Below, in pieces: positions 34,198-42,395 of a DNA stretch of 64,000 nt (position 1 is its first letter; every line of letters starts with the position of its first letter). A program made the translations under genes and the position numbers. Under the pieces are notes generated by a model. That model was not told the origin of the DNA and ran no database searches. It saw only the letters and a list, made by a program, of their open reading frames with translations. The DNA is from Azospirillum endophyticum. GTDB lineage: Bacteria > Pseudomonadota > Alphaproteobacteria > Azospirillales > Azospirillaceae. The stretch is from the NCBI RefSeq assembly GCF_016595245.1, contig NZ_JAENHM010000084.1:1-64000 (forward strand), in the 5' to 3' direction.

Positions 34198-34216
34198 AGC
34201 GAAAATTCTTTCGCTT
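34198..34216. promoter_or_regulatory. candidate IclR operator palindrome
   Basis: AGCGAAA-ATTC-TTTCGCT, a perfect 7-bp inverted repeat just upstream of the TTG start of the citryl-CoA-lyase-like gene. The block GCGAAAATTCTT (34199-34210) recurs exactly at 34337-34348, closer to the iclR gene. The site pair would suit a regulator acting on both divergent promoters. Confidence 0.6.
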
Positions 34217-34336
34217 ATCGGTGATGGAGTCAAGAAAAATGATTGTGGCGCGAACGAATCGTTCTGCCGATGCGGCGGTCCCTCGGCCATGTCCAGTCCG
34301 GCCTCGGGCCAAGAATCCGGCACGACATTTCGGAAT

Positions 34337-34348
34337 GCGAAAATTCTT
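34337..34348. promoter_or_regulatory. second copy of the IclR-type half-site
   Basis: GCGAAAATTCTT, identical to 34199-34210 and 138 bp away (about 13 helical turns). It is followed by GATCGAAAATGATC, itself a short dyad. It lies about 65 bp upstream of the chosen iclR start. Confidence 0.5.
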
Positions 34349-34413
34349 GATCGAAAATGATCCGCGGCGTTAGCTTCCGCTCTTGCATCCGGTTGCCTTG
34401 GTCGGCGTGGGGA

Positions 34414-35256
34414 ATGCTGGCGGTGATCGTGGATCCGCAAGAGGCGAGGATTGATTTGGAAGATTCGGAAAAGCCCGCGGAGTTCGTCGAAGGGCTTGCC
34501 AAGGGCTTGGCGGTCATCGAGGCGTTCGACGCCGACCATGGCGAGATGACGCTGAGCGAGGTGGCGCGGCGGATCGACGCGTCGCCGTCGTCGGCGCGGC
34601 GGTCCCTGCTGACGCTGATGGCGTTGGGTTATGTCGGGCAGAAGAACAAGCGCTTCCACCTGCGGCCGAAGGTGATGGCGCTGGGTTCGGCCTACTACGT
34701 CTCGGCCCGCATCGAAGACCTGTTGAAGCCCGAGTTGAAGCGGATGGTCGACACTTACGGCGATGCGTCTTCCGTCGGGACGCTGGACGGTACGGAGGTG
34801 ATCTACATTGCGCATGTTTCGGTCCAGCATGCCCGCCGCGCGACTGCGGTGATCGGCGCCCGCTATCCGGCCCACGCCACCTCGCTGGGCCGCGTGCTGC
34901 TGGCCGGATTGTCGGATGCGGCATTGGACGCCTATCTGGACAGGATGACGCCCCAGGCCTTGACCCGCCATACCGTCACCGACAAGGACGCCCTGCGCGC
35001 CATAATCCTGCAGGCCCGCGCCGACGGCTACGCAGCGACCGTCGACCAACTCGACTACGGCATTACGGCGCTGGCCGTGCCGATCCACGGAACCGGCAAC
35101 GAGGTCGTCGCCGCGGTGAATTCTTCAGGCTATACCGGGCTGCTGACGCCGCAGACGCTGGTCGATGAGCGGCTGTTCGCCCTACGCGCGGCGGCGACGG
35201 CGATCTCCGCCACCATCGCCCGCTACCCGGTCCTTTCCGCGGCGATCAGTCCATGA
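34414..35256 (+). CDS. IclR-family transcriptional regulator
   Basis: About 280 residues: an N-terminal winged helix (FVEGLAKGLAVIEAFDADHGEMTLSEVARRIDASPSSARRSLLTLMALGYV), then the IclR effector domain (ELKRMVDTYGDASSVGTLDGTEVIYIAHV, ATSLGRVLLAGLSD, DYGITALAVPIHGTGNEVVAAVN). The start is uncertain. An ATG at 34414 is given, but a TTG at 34456 preceded by GAGG would give the more usual short N-terminus. PcaR/PobR relatives act on aromatic acid pathways. It should control the divergent operon 27249-34168 through the sites at 34198-34216 and 34337-34348. Confidence 0.9.
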   Translation: MLAVIVDPQEARIDLEDSEKPAEFVEGLAKGLAVIEAFDADHGEMTLSEVARRIDASPSSARRSLLTLMALGYVGQKNKRFHLRPKVMALGSAYYVSARIEDLLKPELKRMVDTYGDASSVGTLDGTEVIYIAHVSVQHARRATAVIGARYPAHATSLGRVLLAGLSDAALDAYLDRMTPQALTRHTVTDKDALRAIILQARADGYAATVDQLDYGITALAVPIHGTGNEVVAAVNSSGYTGLLTPQTLVDERLFALRAAATAISATIARYPVLSAAISP

Positions 35257-35403
35257 CCGCTGGAGCGGACGCGCGTCCCGATCTCGCGTAATCATTGTCA
35301 CGCGACCGCAGTTCTTTACTCGCGGGTAGCGGAGGCAAGCCTTCGAATGAGGGATCAAGGCGCAGGAGCAGACCGCTGGGCGAGTCGCTGTGGGGCACAG
35401 AGA

Positions 35404-35435
35404 TCAGGGCCGTCCTGAAACGGGAACGGCCCTGA
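35404..35435. terminator. strong hairpin between convergent genes
   Basis: TCAGGGCCGT, a 12-base loop, then ACGGCCCTGA: a perfect 10-bp stem between the ends of iclR (plus) and the LysM gene (minus). An A-run follows on the plus strand, so neither transcript has the U-tract after the stem. It may still end or protect both messages. Confidence 0.45.
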
Positions 35436-35444
35436 AAAAAGATA

Positions 35445-35948
35445 TCACGCTGCGGGCGGAATGCGCAGAACCTGTCCCGGGTAGATTTCGTCTGCGTCTT
35501 TCAGCATCGGGCGATTGGCCTCGAAGATGGCGGAATACCTGTTTGCATCATGGTAGAATTGCTTGGAAATTTTGGAAAGCGTATCGCCGCTTTGGACAGT
35601 ATAGAATTGGCTCGGACGATCGGCTGGCCCGGAGGGTTCGACCGGAACTCCGCTGCCACCACCAGCGGGCGCAGCGGCTTCGTCGCTACGGCCACTCGTG
35701 GTCACCCCCAATTGATCTTCGACCTTTGCGACGCCGTGGACGTTCCCCAAAGCCACCGCGATTTTCTCGCGCTGCTCCTGGCTGATGACCGATCCTCGGA
35801 CCGTTACCGTGTCGTCGTTGACAGTGATGTCGAGCCCGTCGGTATCGAAGCCCAATTTGTTCAGATGCTGCCGCAAGGCGTCCGGTGTCGGGTCTCCGCC
35901 CCCGAGTTTGGGTCCGGCATCGCGGCGGAAGAAGTCGAACAAGCCCAT
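35445..35948 (-). CDS. BON + LysM domain protein (Kbp/YgaU-like)
   Basis: A 167-residue protein beginning MGLFDFFRRDAGPKLGG. A BON domain (about 24-80: LRQHLNKLGFDTDGLDITVNDDTVTVRGSVISQEQREKIAVALGNVHGVAKV) is joined through a Gly/Pro-rich linker to a LysM domain (about 117-165: FYTVQSGDTLSKISKQFYHDANRYSAIFEANRP ... YPGQVLRIP). The layout matches the E. coli potassium-binding protein Kbp (YgaU). No signal peptide is seen, so it should be cytoplasmic, like Kbp. AAGGAG stands six bases before the ATG. Confidence 0.93.
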   Translation of the reverse strand: MGLFDFFRRDAGPKLGGGDPTPDALRQHLNKLGFDTDGLDITVNDDTVTVRGSVISQEQREKIAVALGNVHGVAKVEDQLGVTTSGRSDEAAAPAGGGSGVPVEPSGPADRPSQFYTVQSGDTLSKISKQFYHDANRYSAIFEANRPMLKDADEIYPGQVLRIPPAA

Positions 35949-36111
35949 CGCATTCTCCTTTTCCTGCTGACTTGAACAGAGAACAAGCACGGTCCCCACA
36001 CCGTTCCGGTGCCGGCCGCGTCTGCCGGAAGCACTGCTGGGGGAACTGTCAAGTTCAAGCTGGTTGGGCCGCGGAGGTGACGCTACCGGGCCGGCATGAC
36101 GACGCGCCCCC

Positions 36112-36245
36112 GACCAGATCTGCGCCGACTACCGGTTTCCTGGTGTGGTGAAAAGCTACGTGGTGTCCCTGTACTTCCGCTTTCCGTTGAGCCCGCGCAT
36201 GGTCGAGGAGATGCTGCCCTTGGTCGGCCTGCGCTACGGCGGCGT
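36112..36245 (+). pseudogene. IS6-family transposase N-terminal remnant
   Basis: The plus-strand frame through 36148 reads DYRFPGVVKSYVVSLYFRFPLSPRMVEEMLPLVGLRYGGV. This matches the conserved opening of IS6/IS26-type transposases (HRFPPEVI..AVWLYFRFPLSYRDVEEMLAERG). No start, catalytic core or end is present; only some 40 codons survive. It abuts the end of the cytochrome c gene on the other strand, so the insertion may have replaced whatever followed that gene. Confidence 0.7.
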
Positions 36246-36563
36246 CACCTCAATCCGTATGGAACCGAAATAGGATGCGAGATCGTCGATGTCCGCCTCG
36301 CTCAGCGACGGGGCGACCACGGACATCATCTCGTTCTTGCGGGCCCCGGTCTTGTAATCCGCGAGCGCTTTCCTGAGGTAGGTTTCCGGTTGCCCGGCCA
36401 GGTTGGGGGCTTCCGGAATCTTGGAGAGCCCGTCCAGCCCGTGGCAGGTCTGGCACTGGATGGCCTTTCGCCTCCCTGCCTTGGGATCTCCGGCTTGGGC
36501 TCCGGCCGCATAGCCGGCCAGTCCCAACAGGATCAGCACACTCCACCGGTATCGCATCCTCAT
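36234..36563 (-). CDS. periplasmic c-type cytochrome (class I)
   Basis: A 109-residue protein with a signal peptide (MRMRYRWSVLILLGLAGYAAGAQA), one haem site CQTCH at about residue 37 and a distal Met within GARKNEMMSVVAPSLS. YTGARKN-like and LASYFGSI segments are usual in cytochrome c of the c553/c4-half type. It stands 63 bases after a sorbosone/glucose dehydrogenase-like gene, so it probably takes electrons from that enzyme in the periplasm. Confidence 0.9.
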   Translation of the reverse strand: MRMRYRWSVLILLGLAGYAAGAQAGDPKAGRRKAIQCQTCHGLDGLSKIPEAPNLAGQPETYLRKALADYKTGARKNEMMSVVAPSLSEADIDDLASYFGSIRIEVTPP

Positions 36564-36626
36564 CCTCCTGGCCGACCGCCCCCGGGGCGATCCCGGGGCG
36601 ATCGGCTTGCCGCCTGCACCACCCCC

Positions 36627-37895
36627 TCATTGCCCATAGGAGATCCGGTAAATGGCTCCTGCAAAATCGTCCGACACCAGCAGCGAGCCGTCGGCCAGCA
36701 CCGCCACATCGACCGGTCGTCCCAGATATTCGCCGTCCGGGGTGAGCCAGCCCTCGGCGAACACCTCGGTCTTGTCCGCAGTGCCGTCCGGCTTGAGGGA
36801 GGTGAACATGATCCGCGCCCCGATGGGCTTGGTGCGGTTCCACGACCCGTGTTCGGCGGCGAAGATGCCGCCGCGGTACTTTGCCGGGAACTGGGTGCCG
36901 CTGTAAAAGGTCATGCCGAGATCGGCCGCATGCGCATCATATTCGACCTGCGGCGATACGGCGTCGCTCGGTGCCTGCTGATCCTTGTACTCGGCGGTGC
37001 GTATCTTGCCGCCCCCGAAATAGGGAAAGCCGAAGTTGAGGCCCGGCTTTTCCGCCCGGTTCAACTCGCCCGGCGGAACATCGTCGCCCATGCCGTCCAC
37101 TTGGTTGTCGGTGAACCAGAGCGCCTTGTCCTTGGGGTTGAAGTCCATGCCGACGGAATTGCGCACTCCCGAGGCATACACCTCGCGGTTTTTCCCGTCG
37201 CGGTCCATGCGGATGATGCCGCCGATCCCCCACTTCCTGTAGAGGTCGAGCTTGTCGGATGCGGGCACGTTGAAGGGCTGCCCGAGCGCGATGTAGAGCT
37301 TGTCGTCCGGGCCCACCCGACAGACGCGGGCGGTGTGGTTGTAGCTTTCCTCCTCCTTGGGGATAAGTTCGCCCCCCTTGACCACCTGGAAGGCGGCGAC
37401 GTCGGCGCCCTCGTAGAAGAACTCGGCGGCGGGGAAGGTGAGCACCCGGTTCTGCTCCACGACGAACAGGAAGCCGTCCTTCGAAAAGCAGAGCCCGTTC
37501 GGCACCGAGAAACCGATCGTCGGCGCGAAGACCTTCACTTCGTCGGCGACGCGGTCCTTGTCCCGATCGGTGACCGCGTAGACCTTGGTCTTGCGCGTTC
37601 CAACAAAGACCGCCACGCTCTGGGGCCCGACGGCCATGTGCCGGGCATCGGGGACGATGGCATAAAGCGCGATCTTGAAGCCCTGCGGCAACTTGATCCT
37701 CGAAAGGGTCTTGTTCATCGCCGCCGCTTTCGGGCCGGATTGCGGGATGACCGGAATTTCGGTCACGTCGCCGGTGGTCTTGAATTGTTGCAGCTTCTCG
37801 AGGTTGCCAGGCGGCTGCGGGTAGTCCTGGGCGCCGGCGGGCATCGCCAGACATGCAAACGCCAGGAAAATCGCGGTGTTCAGACCGGTCTTCAT
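36627..37895 (-). CDS. PQQ-type sugar dehydrogenase (L-sorbosone dehydrogenase-like)
   Basis: A 422-residue secreted six-bladed propeller of the GDH/sorbosone dehydrogenase family. It has a signal peptide (MKTGLNTAIFLAFACLAMPAGA). Propeller motifs include LPQGFKIALYAIVPDARHMAVGP, VPNGLCFSKDGFLFVVEQNRV, GVRNSVGMDFNPKDKALWFTDNQVDGMGDDVPPGELN, FAAEHGSWNRTKPIG and GRPVDVAVLADGSLLVSDDFAGAIYRI. Members use PQQ or pass electrons to cytochrome c; the cytochrome gene next door supports that. The ATG at 37895 follows GGGAGG. The substrate is unknown. Confidence 0.92.
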   Translation of the reverse strand: MKTGLNTAIFLAFACLAMPAGAQDYPQPPGNLEKLQQFKTTGDVTEIPVIPQSGPKAAAMNKTLSRIKLPQGFKIALYAIVPDARHMAVGPQSVAVFVGTRKTKVYAVTDRDKDRVADEVKVFAPTIGFSVPNGLCFSKDGFLFVVEQNRVLTFPAAEFFYEGADVAAFQVVKGGELIPKEEESYNHTARVCRVGPDDKLYIALGQPFNVPASDKLDLYRKWGIGGIIRMDRDGKNREVYASGVRNSVGMDFNPKDKALWFTDNQVDGMGDDVPPGELNRAEKPGLNFGFPYFGGGKIRTAEYKDQQAPSDAVSPQVEYDAHAADLGMTFYSGTQFPAKYRGGIFAAEHGSWNRTKPIGARIMFTSLKPDGTADKTEVFAEGWLTPDGEYLGRPVDVAVLADGSLLVSDDFAGAIYRISYGQ

Positions 37896-38722
37896 GGTTC
37901 CTCCCGTTGTATCGCTGGTTTGGTCATCCCACAAGTTCTGGGCCTGTGTTCTTCGGGCATCGATCGGAGCACGGCGCCATCAGCCGAATGGACGAGGGAA
38001 CGTGCGCGGATCGGGGGCAAGCGGTGGCGGCTCGATCTCTCGCTCGGGCGGAGCATCCGGGTGTCGCGACTGCCGTAAAAGCCACCGTCCTCCCGCCGGC
38101 TGCGGCTCCAGGGAATGCCGATGCGTCTTGCCGGGGAACGGTGAATACACGGCGCCTCGCGGCGTCATCGCCCGCAGGCGGCCGCCGATATTGGGCCTCG
38201 GCAATTCAAGATCTTCGCAACTGCCCCATGGCTCATCTCCGTTTCATTGCGGGTTCTGAACCGTGCATCGGTGCGTCTCCAGCGTAGTGGCGGGCGTGCC
38301 GGACAAACCACATCCTCGTGGAGGTAGCGCCGAGATATTCGGGGTATCACGAATCCTGCGTCGCCGGAGGGCGCCTTGCCTGATTGCCGGTCTTAAGCGC
38401 GACATGCGGGAACTGATCGACCGGGCCCGCGCCAATCCGTCCGCGGAGGCGGCCAGGCAGGGGATCGACGGTGTCGTCAAGTTGCCGGCGGGGAGTGGCG
38501 TTGCGGGCAGCAGACCTGCATTCGCCTCCCAAATCAGCCGGCCTGGGCAACGTCGGCGGCCTCGCGCCATGTGGTGAAGGCGCGGGTGAGGGCTGGGCGG
38601 TCCTCGCTCGGAGGCGGCGACGAATGCCCGGCACCTTGCCGTGCCGACCGCCTATGGCCGGCCTGCCAACACCTTCGCTACGTCACCGCCGCTGTCCCTG
38701 CAACGACTCAAAGATACGGGAA
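37896..38722. other. 827-bp intergenic region without a supported gene
   Basis: Several short frames are open (37980-38204 minus, 38263-38577 plus, 38347-38634 minus). None has a ribosome binding site or a domain I recognise. A run within 38395-38475 (plus) reads KRDMRELIDRARANPSAEAARQGIDGVVKL and looks protein-like, so a decayed gene may lie here. No insertion sequence end was identified. Confidence 0.5.
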
Positions 38723-39601
38723 TCATTCCTCGTCGGGTTGTTTGCTCTTGGTTGCGAATGTCTCGAAGCGGGCCCAGAGCCGCTCCGCTTCCCTCAGGCG
38801 GTCGGCGATTTCAGCTTTGCGGAGTGCAGCCACGACGTTGCTGAGAGCGTTGGCCGCGAACATCAGAGCCGCATAGGAGTCGAACAGCGAGGCCCCTTCG
38901 ACCGGACAGTGGATGCCGAAGCTTGCGATCGCGGCCATGGGCGACGTTTCGCTGTCGCCGAGCAGCAGCACCTGGGCCGAGCGCTCGACGAAGGTTTGCG
39001 CCACATGGAGCGATGAGCGGGCATAGCGTCGGGGATCGACGACCAGCAGACTGTCGTCGGGGCCGACCTGCAGCAAGCGGTCCGCAAGGAGCGATTGCTC
39101 GGACGTCAGCATCACCACCCGGTCCAGACAAAGATTGAGCTGGGCGTACAGGTAGAAGGCGACGGCATGAGCCTTCTTTTCCCCGTAGACGTAGAGCGTC
39201 CCCTTCGACTGCACGAGAATCTCGGCCATGCCGGTGATTCGGCTCGGCTGCATCCCGGCGGCGGCCGCCTGAATGTTGCGCAGATCGCGCTCCAGGGTCC
39301 GGGCGACCAGATCCGTCATGGATTCCGCATTGGATCCCTTCGACCCCAAGCGGCCGAGCGGAGAACTCAGGCGCTGTTCGATCTGTTCGCGGACTTCACG
39401 CTGCACGTCGGCAAAGCTGTCGTAGCCCAGCTTCGTGAAAAACCGCGTCGCGGTCGCCGCGCTGACATCGCACTTCTGCGCAATCTGGGCGGCCGGCTCG
39501 TAGGCCAGACCGGCGTAGTTCATCGCGACGTAGCGGGCGAGCGCCTGCTCGCTTTCCGTCAGGTCGTCGCGGCGCAGGCCGATCCGTTCCAGCAGGTTCA
39601 T
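38723..39601 (-). CDS. MurR/RpiR-family transcriptional regulator
   Basis: A 292-residue protein with an N-terminal RpiR HTH (LTESEQALARYVAMNYAGLAYEPAAQIAQKCDVSAATATRFFTKLGYDSF). A SIS domain is at about 125-260 (SKGTLYVYGEKKAHAVAFYLYAQL, DDSLLVVDPRRYARSSLHVA), the fold that normally senses phosphosugars. Start at 39601 with GGGAAGA upstream. It is divergent from the importer/D-amino acid cluster and probably controls it. A SIS-type sensor over an amino-acid pathway suggests it may bind an amino-sugar-like or acylated ligand. Confidence 0.9.
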   Translation of the reverse strand: MNLLERIGLRRDDLTESEQALARYVAMNYAGLAYEPAAQIAQKCDVSAATATRFFTKLGYDSFADVQREVREQIEQRLSSPLGRLGSKGSNAESMTDLVARTLERDLRNIQAAAAGMQPSRITGMAEILVQSKGTLYVYGEKKAHAVAFYLYAQLNLCLDRVVMLTSEQSLLADRLLQVGPDDSLLVVDPRRYARSSLHVAQTFVERSAQVLLLGDSETSPMAAIASFGIHCPVEGASLFDSYAALMFAANALSNVVAALRKAEIADRLREAERLWARFETFATKSKQPDEE

Positions 39602-39663
39602 CACTCGGTCTTCCCAGTTGCGCGTGTCGTGCAAATTTCACGAACTGTCCTCCATGAAATACA

Positions 39664-39685
39664 CATTGCGACCTTCCGTGCAATG
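39664..39685. promoter_or_regulatory. candidate RpiR operator 1
   Basis: CATTGC-GACCTTCCGT-GCAATG: perfect 6-bp arms in the AT-rich gap between rpiR and the binding-protein gene. TTTCAC blocks flank it (about 39637 and 39709). Confidence 0.4.
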
Positions 39686-39723
39686 ATGTAAGGTATATTT
39701 CACAAAGGCTCATCTGCGAAATG

Positions 39724-39743
39724 CGCAGTTCTGCGAACTGTGC
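39724..39743. promoter_or_regulatory. candidate RpiR operator 2
   Basis: CGCAGTTC-TGC-GAACTGTGC: perfect CAGTTC/GAACTG arms (39726-39731 and 39735-39740) extended by near-matching ends. It lies about 30 bp before the TTG start of the binding-protein gene. GAACTG also recurs at about 39642. Confidence 0.45.
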
Positions 39744-39769
39744 GTTGACCACTCATAAGGGAGGACATC

Positions 39770-40822
39770 TTGCTCTCACTGCGGACCCTTACCCTCCTGT
39801 CCGCGTCGTTGGCGGTCGCGCTGGGCAGTGCGGCTCCATCGCGTGCACAAGACAAGGAGCTGGTCGTCGTCGCGACGGGCGGCGCGTTCGAGCAGGCTCT
39901 GCGCAAGAATTTCTATGAGCCCTTCACTGAAAAGACCGGTGTCCGCATCCGTCCGGTGGCCGCAAGCAACGCCGAGACCTGGACCAAGGTGAAGGCCATG
40001 CGCGAGGCGAACGCCATCGGCTGGGACATCGTCACGGCGTGGCCGGAGGATCTGGTGGCGCAGGCCGACAGCCTGGCCAAGCTGGACTGCTCCAGGCTCA
40101 CGAACCTCTCCCAGGCGGTCGACGGAGCCTGCACCGAGCGCGGCCTGCTACGCACCATGGGCGGCGTCAGCATCGTGTACGACGCCAAGCAGTTTCCTCA
40201 GGGCGGGCCGCAGACCTGGGCCGATTTCTGGGACGTCAAGCGCTTCCCCGGGCCGCGCGCGATGCCCAACGCCGGTGCGCCCTGGTGGCCGCTCATGGCC
40301 GCGCTCATGGCGGACGGGGTGCCGCGGGACAAACTCTTCCCGCTCGACCTCGACCGGGCGTTCAAGAAACTCGACGAGCTGCGCCCGTCGATCGCCGTCT
40401 GGTGGCGCACCGGCGACCAGAGCATGCAGCTGCTCCGCTCCGGCGAGGTCGTCATGGCCATGATGTGGTCGGGCAGCGGCTTCGTCCTGAAGGACCAGGG
40501 ACTGCCCATCTCCGTCGTCTGGAACGACGCCGTGCCGAACATCGGCTACTGGGCGATGCTCAAGGGCGGAGCGAACCAGGACAAGGCCTACGCCTTTCTC
40601 GACTATTACCTGACCCGTCCGGAAGCCCACCTCACCTTCGCGAACGCCTTCAAATACGACACCTCGAACCGCAACATGCTGGCGCTTCTCAGTCCCGAGG
40701 ACCGCGCAGCGCGCGGCTCGGCGCCGGAAAACATGGCGAAGATGGCCGTGATCGACCCGGCATGGATCGCCGCCAACCGCGCCGCGGTCATCGAACGGTG
40801 GAACCGCTGGCTCAGCAAGTGA
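39770..40822 (+). CDS. spermidine/putrescine-type periplasmic substrate-binding protein
   Basis: A 350-residue receptor: signal peptide (LSLRTLTLLSASLAVALGSAAPSRA), then KELVVVATGGAFEQALRKNFYEPFTEKTGVRI and a PotD-like GWDIVTAWPEDLVAQAD and SIAVWWRTGDQSMQLLRSGEVVMAMMWSGSGFVL. The start is TTG at 39770 with GGGAGG five bases upstream. It begins the plus-strand cluster that ends at 49819 and should serve the PotABC-like genes at 42396-45276. An amide or acylated amino acid ligand is suggested by the neighbours. Confidence 0.93.
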   Translation: MLSLRTLTLLSASLAVALGSAAPSRAQDKELVVVATGGAFEQALRKNFYEPFTEKTGVRIRPVAASNAETWTKVKAMREANAIGWDIVTAWPEDLVAQADSLAKLDCSRLTNLSQAVDGACTERGLLRTMGGVSIVYDAKQFPQGGPQTWADFWDVKRFPGPRAMPNAGAPWWPLMAALMADGVPRDKLFPLDLDRAFKKLDELRPSIAVWWRTGDQSMQLLRSGEVVMAMMWSGSGFVLKDQGLPISVVWNDAVPNIGYWAMLKGGANQDKAYAFLDYYLTRPEAHLTFANAFKYDTSNRNMLALLSPEDRAARGSAPENMAKMAVIDPAWIAANRAAVIERWNRWLSK

Positions 40823-40924
40823 CGCGCCCGACCGCCGCTTAAGCCCGAAAACGCGGGCCTGAAAACGCGGGCCTGAAACGACGGTGCCGATCGAAACGGC
40901 GCATCAATCCTGGACACAGCGACC

Positions 40925-42304
40925 ATGGACGCTTGCCACCCGAATGGGTCCGGCCTGGCCCTGACCCAACTGGCGACGGCTCTGGCCGAGGGCCATCTGT
41001 CCTCCGAAGCCATCGTCTCCGAATGTCTCGATCGCATTCATCGGGACGATCCGACGCTGAACGCCTTCGTCGCCCTGGCCGACGACGCCCTGTCGCTGGC
41101 CCGCGAAAGCGATGCCCGCCGCCGCTGCGGGTTGGCGCGCGGGCCGCTCGACGGCATTCCGCTGGCGGTCAAGGATCTGTTCGACGTGGCCGGCCTGCCG
41201 ACGCGCGGCGGGTCGAACGCGCGACCGCCGACCCCGGTGCCCGCATCCTCCTGGCCGGTGAAGCGGTTGCAGGACGCCGGGATGATCGTTCTCGGCAAGA
41301 CCGCGACGGTCGAACTGGGCTGCGGCGGCTGGGGCACCCAGAGCGCGTCTCCACCCCCCCGCAACCCCTGGAACCTCGGGGAGCACTGCGTTCCCGGCGG
41401 GTCGAGCAGCGGGTCCGCGGTGGCCGTCGCCGCCGGGTTGACGCCGATCGCCCTGGGCTCCGACACCGGAGGGTCGGTGCGCATTCCCGCCGGCTTCTGC
41501 GGCATCGTCGGCTTCAAGCCATCTCCGGGGCTGGTGCCGCTCGATGGGGTGGTGCCCTACAGCCCGACGCACGACGTCGTCGGGCTGCTCGGCCAGACCG
41601 TCGAAGACGTGCGGACGGTCTTCACGGCGCTGTTGCAAGGCGGCGGACCTGCGGGCGGATCCTCGCAGGAAGCCGTCGCCCCGCTGCGGATCGGCGATCT
41701 CGATGACGCCGAGCTGGACACGGTGACGCCGGAGGTCCAGGCGCTCTACCGATCGGCTCTGGACAGCCTGGCGCAGGCCGGGCATCGGGTCGGACGCTTC
41801 CGCGGCCCGGAGCGCTTGGAAACCTACTCGGCACTGGCCGGCCATGTTGCGCTCCACGAAGCCTATGCCATCCACGGGGCGGCGATCGAGGCGACACCGG
41901 AGCTGTTCGGGCCGGTCGTCCGCAACCGCATCCTGAACGGCCGGGCCAAGTCGCCGCACGAGACGATGATCGCGGAGCGGCGGCAGCACCAGCGGCGGTT
42001 CGACGCCGCGATGCGCGGGTTCGACGTCATCGCGCTTCCGACCTGCCCCGACGGCGCGATTCCAGTGTCCGCGGTGAACGAGGACCAGGTGCCGACCGTC
42101 TTCACCCGCTTCGCCAACTATCTCGACCTCCCGGCGCTGTCCATTCCGATCGGCTTCACCGCCCGGGGCATGCCGGTGGGCCTGCAATTCGCCGCGAGGC
42201 GCCATGACGACGCCATGCTGCTGTCTTTCGCGGCCGAGGCGGAACGCGCCATCGACAGCCCGGTTCCAGGGCGGCGCGCCACGCTGTGCCGTGCCGCGGT
42301 GTGA
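40925..42304 (+). CDS. amidase-signature family enzyme
   Basis: A 459-residue amidase with the Ser-cisSer-Lys triad in place: Lys in LAVKDLFDVAGLPT, cis-Ser in GSDTGGSVRIPAGFCG and nucleophile in CVPGGSSSGSAVAVAAG. The C-terminal part (FTRFANYLDLPALSIPIGF, MPVGLQFAARRHDDAMLLSFA) is standard. No signal peptide, so cytoplasmic. It lies between the importer genes and could release ammonia or an acid from an imported amide. Confidence 0.94.
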   Translation: MDACHPNGSGLALTQLATALAEGHLSSEAIVSECLDRIHRDDPTLNAFVALADDALSLARESDARRRCGLARGPLDGIPLAVKDLFDVAGLPTRGGSNARPPTPVPASSWPVKRLQDAGMIVLGKTATVELGCGGWGTQSASPPPRNPWNLGEHCVPGGSSSGSAVAVAAGLTPIALGSDTGGSVRIPAGFCGIVGFKPSPGLVPLDGVVPYSPTHDVVGLLGQTVEDVRTVFTALLQGGGPAGGSSQEAVAPLRIGDLDDAELDTVTPEVQALYRSALDSLAQAGHRVGRFRGPERLETYSALAGHVALHEAYAIHGAAIEATPELFGPVVRNRILNGRAKSPHETMIAERRQHQRRFDAAMRGFDVIALPTCPDGAIPVSAVNEDQVPTVFTRFANYLDLPALSIPIGFTARGMPVGLQFAARRHDDAMLLSFAAEAERAIDSPVPGRRATLCRAAV

Positions 42305-42395
42305 CGCACGGCGTCCCGCGATTTTCTCCGCCGCCGCACCAAGAACCCCGCCCGGCCGCCATGCAGCGGCGGGTGTCTCCTGAGAGGAGATCTCC

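Noticed and set aside
35404..35435. Classical rho-independent terminator
   Set aside because: The stem is strong, but neither strand has a U-tract after it. I list it only as a possible terminator with low confidence.
37980..38204. 74-codon minus-strand frame, Pro/Arg-rich
   Set aside because: No ribosome binding site, no family, and composition typical of random frames in GC-rich DNA.
38263..38577. 104-codon plus-strand frame
   Set aside because: A short stretch looks protein-like, but the start lacks signals and the ends do not match any family I know. Recorded only as a possible decayed gene.
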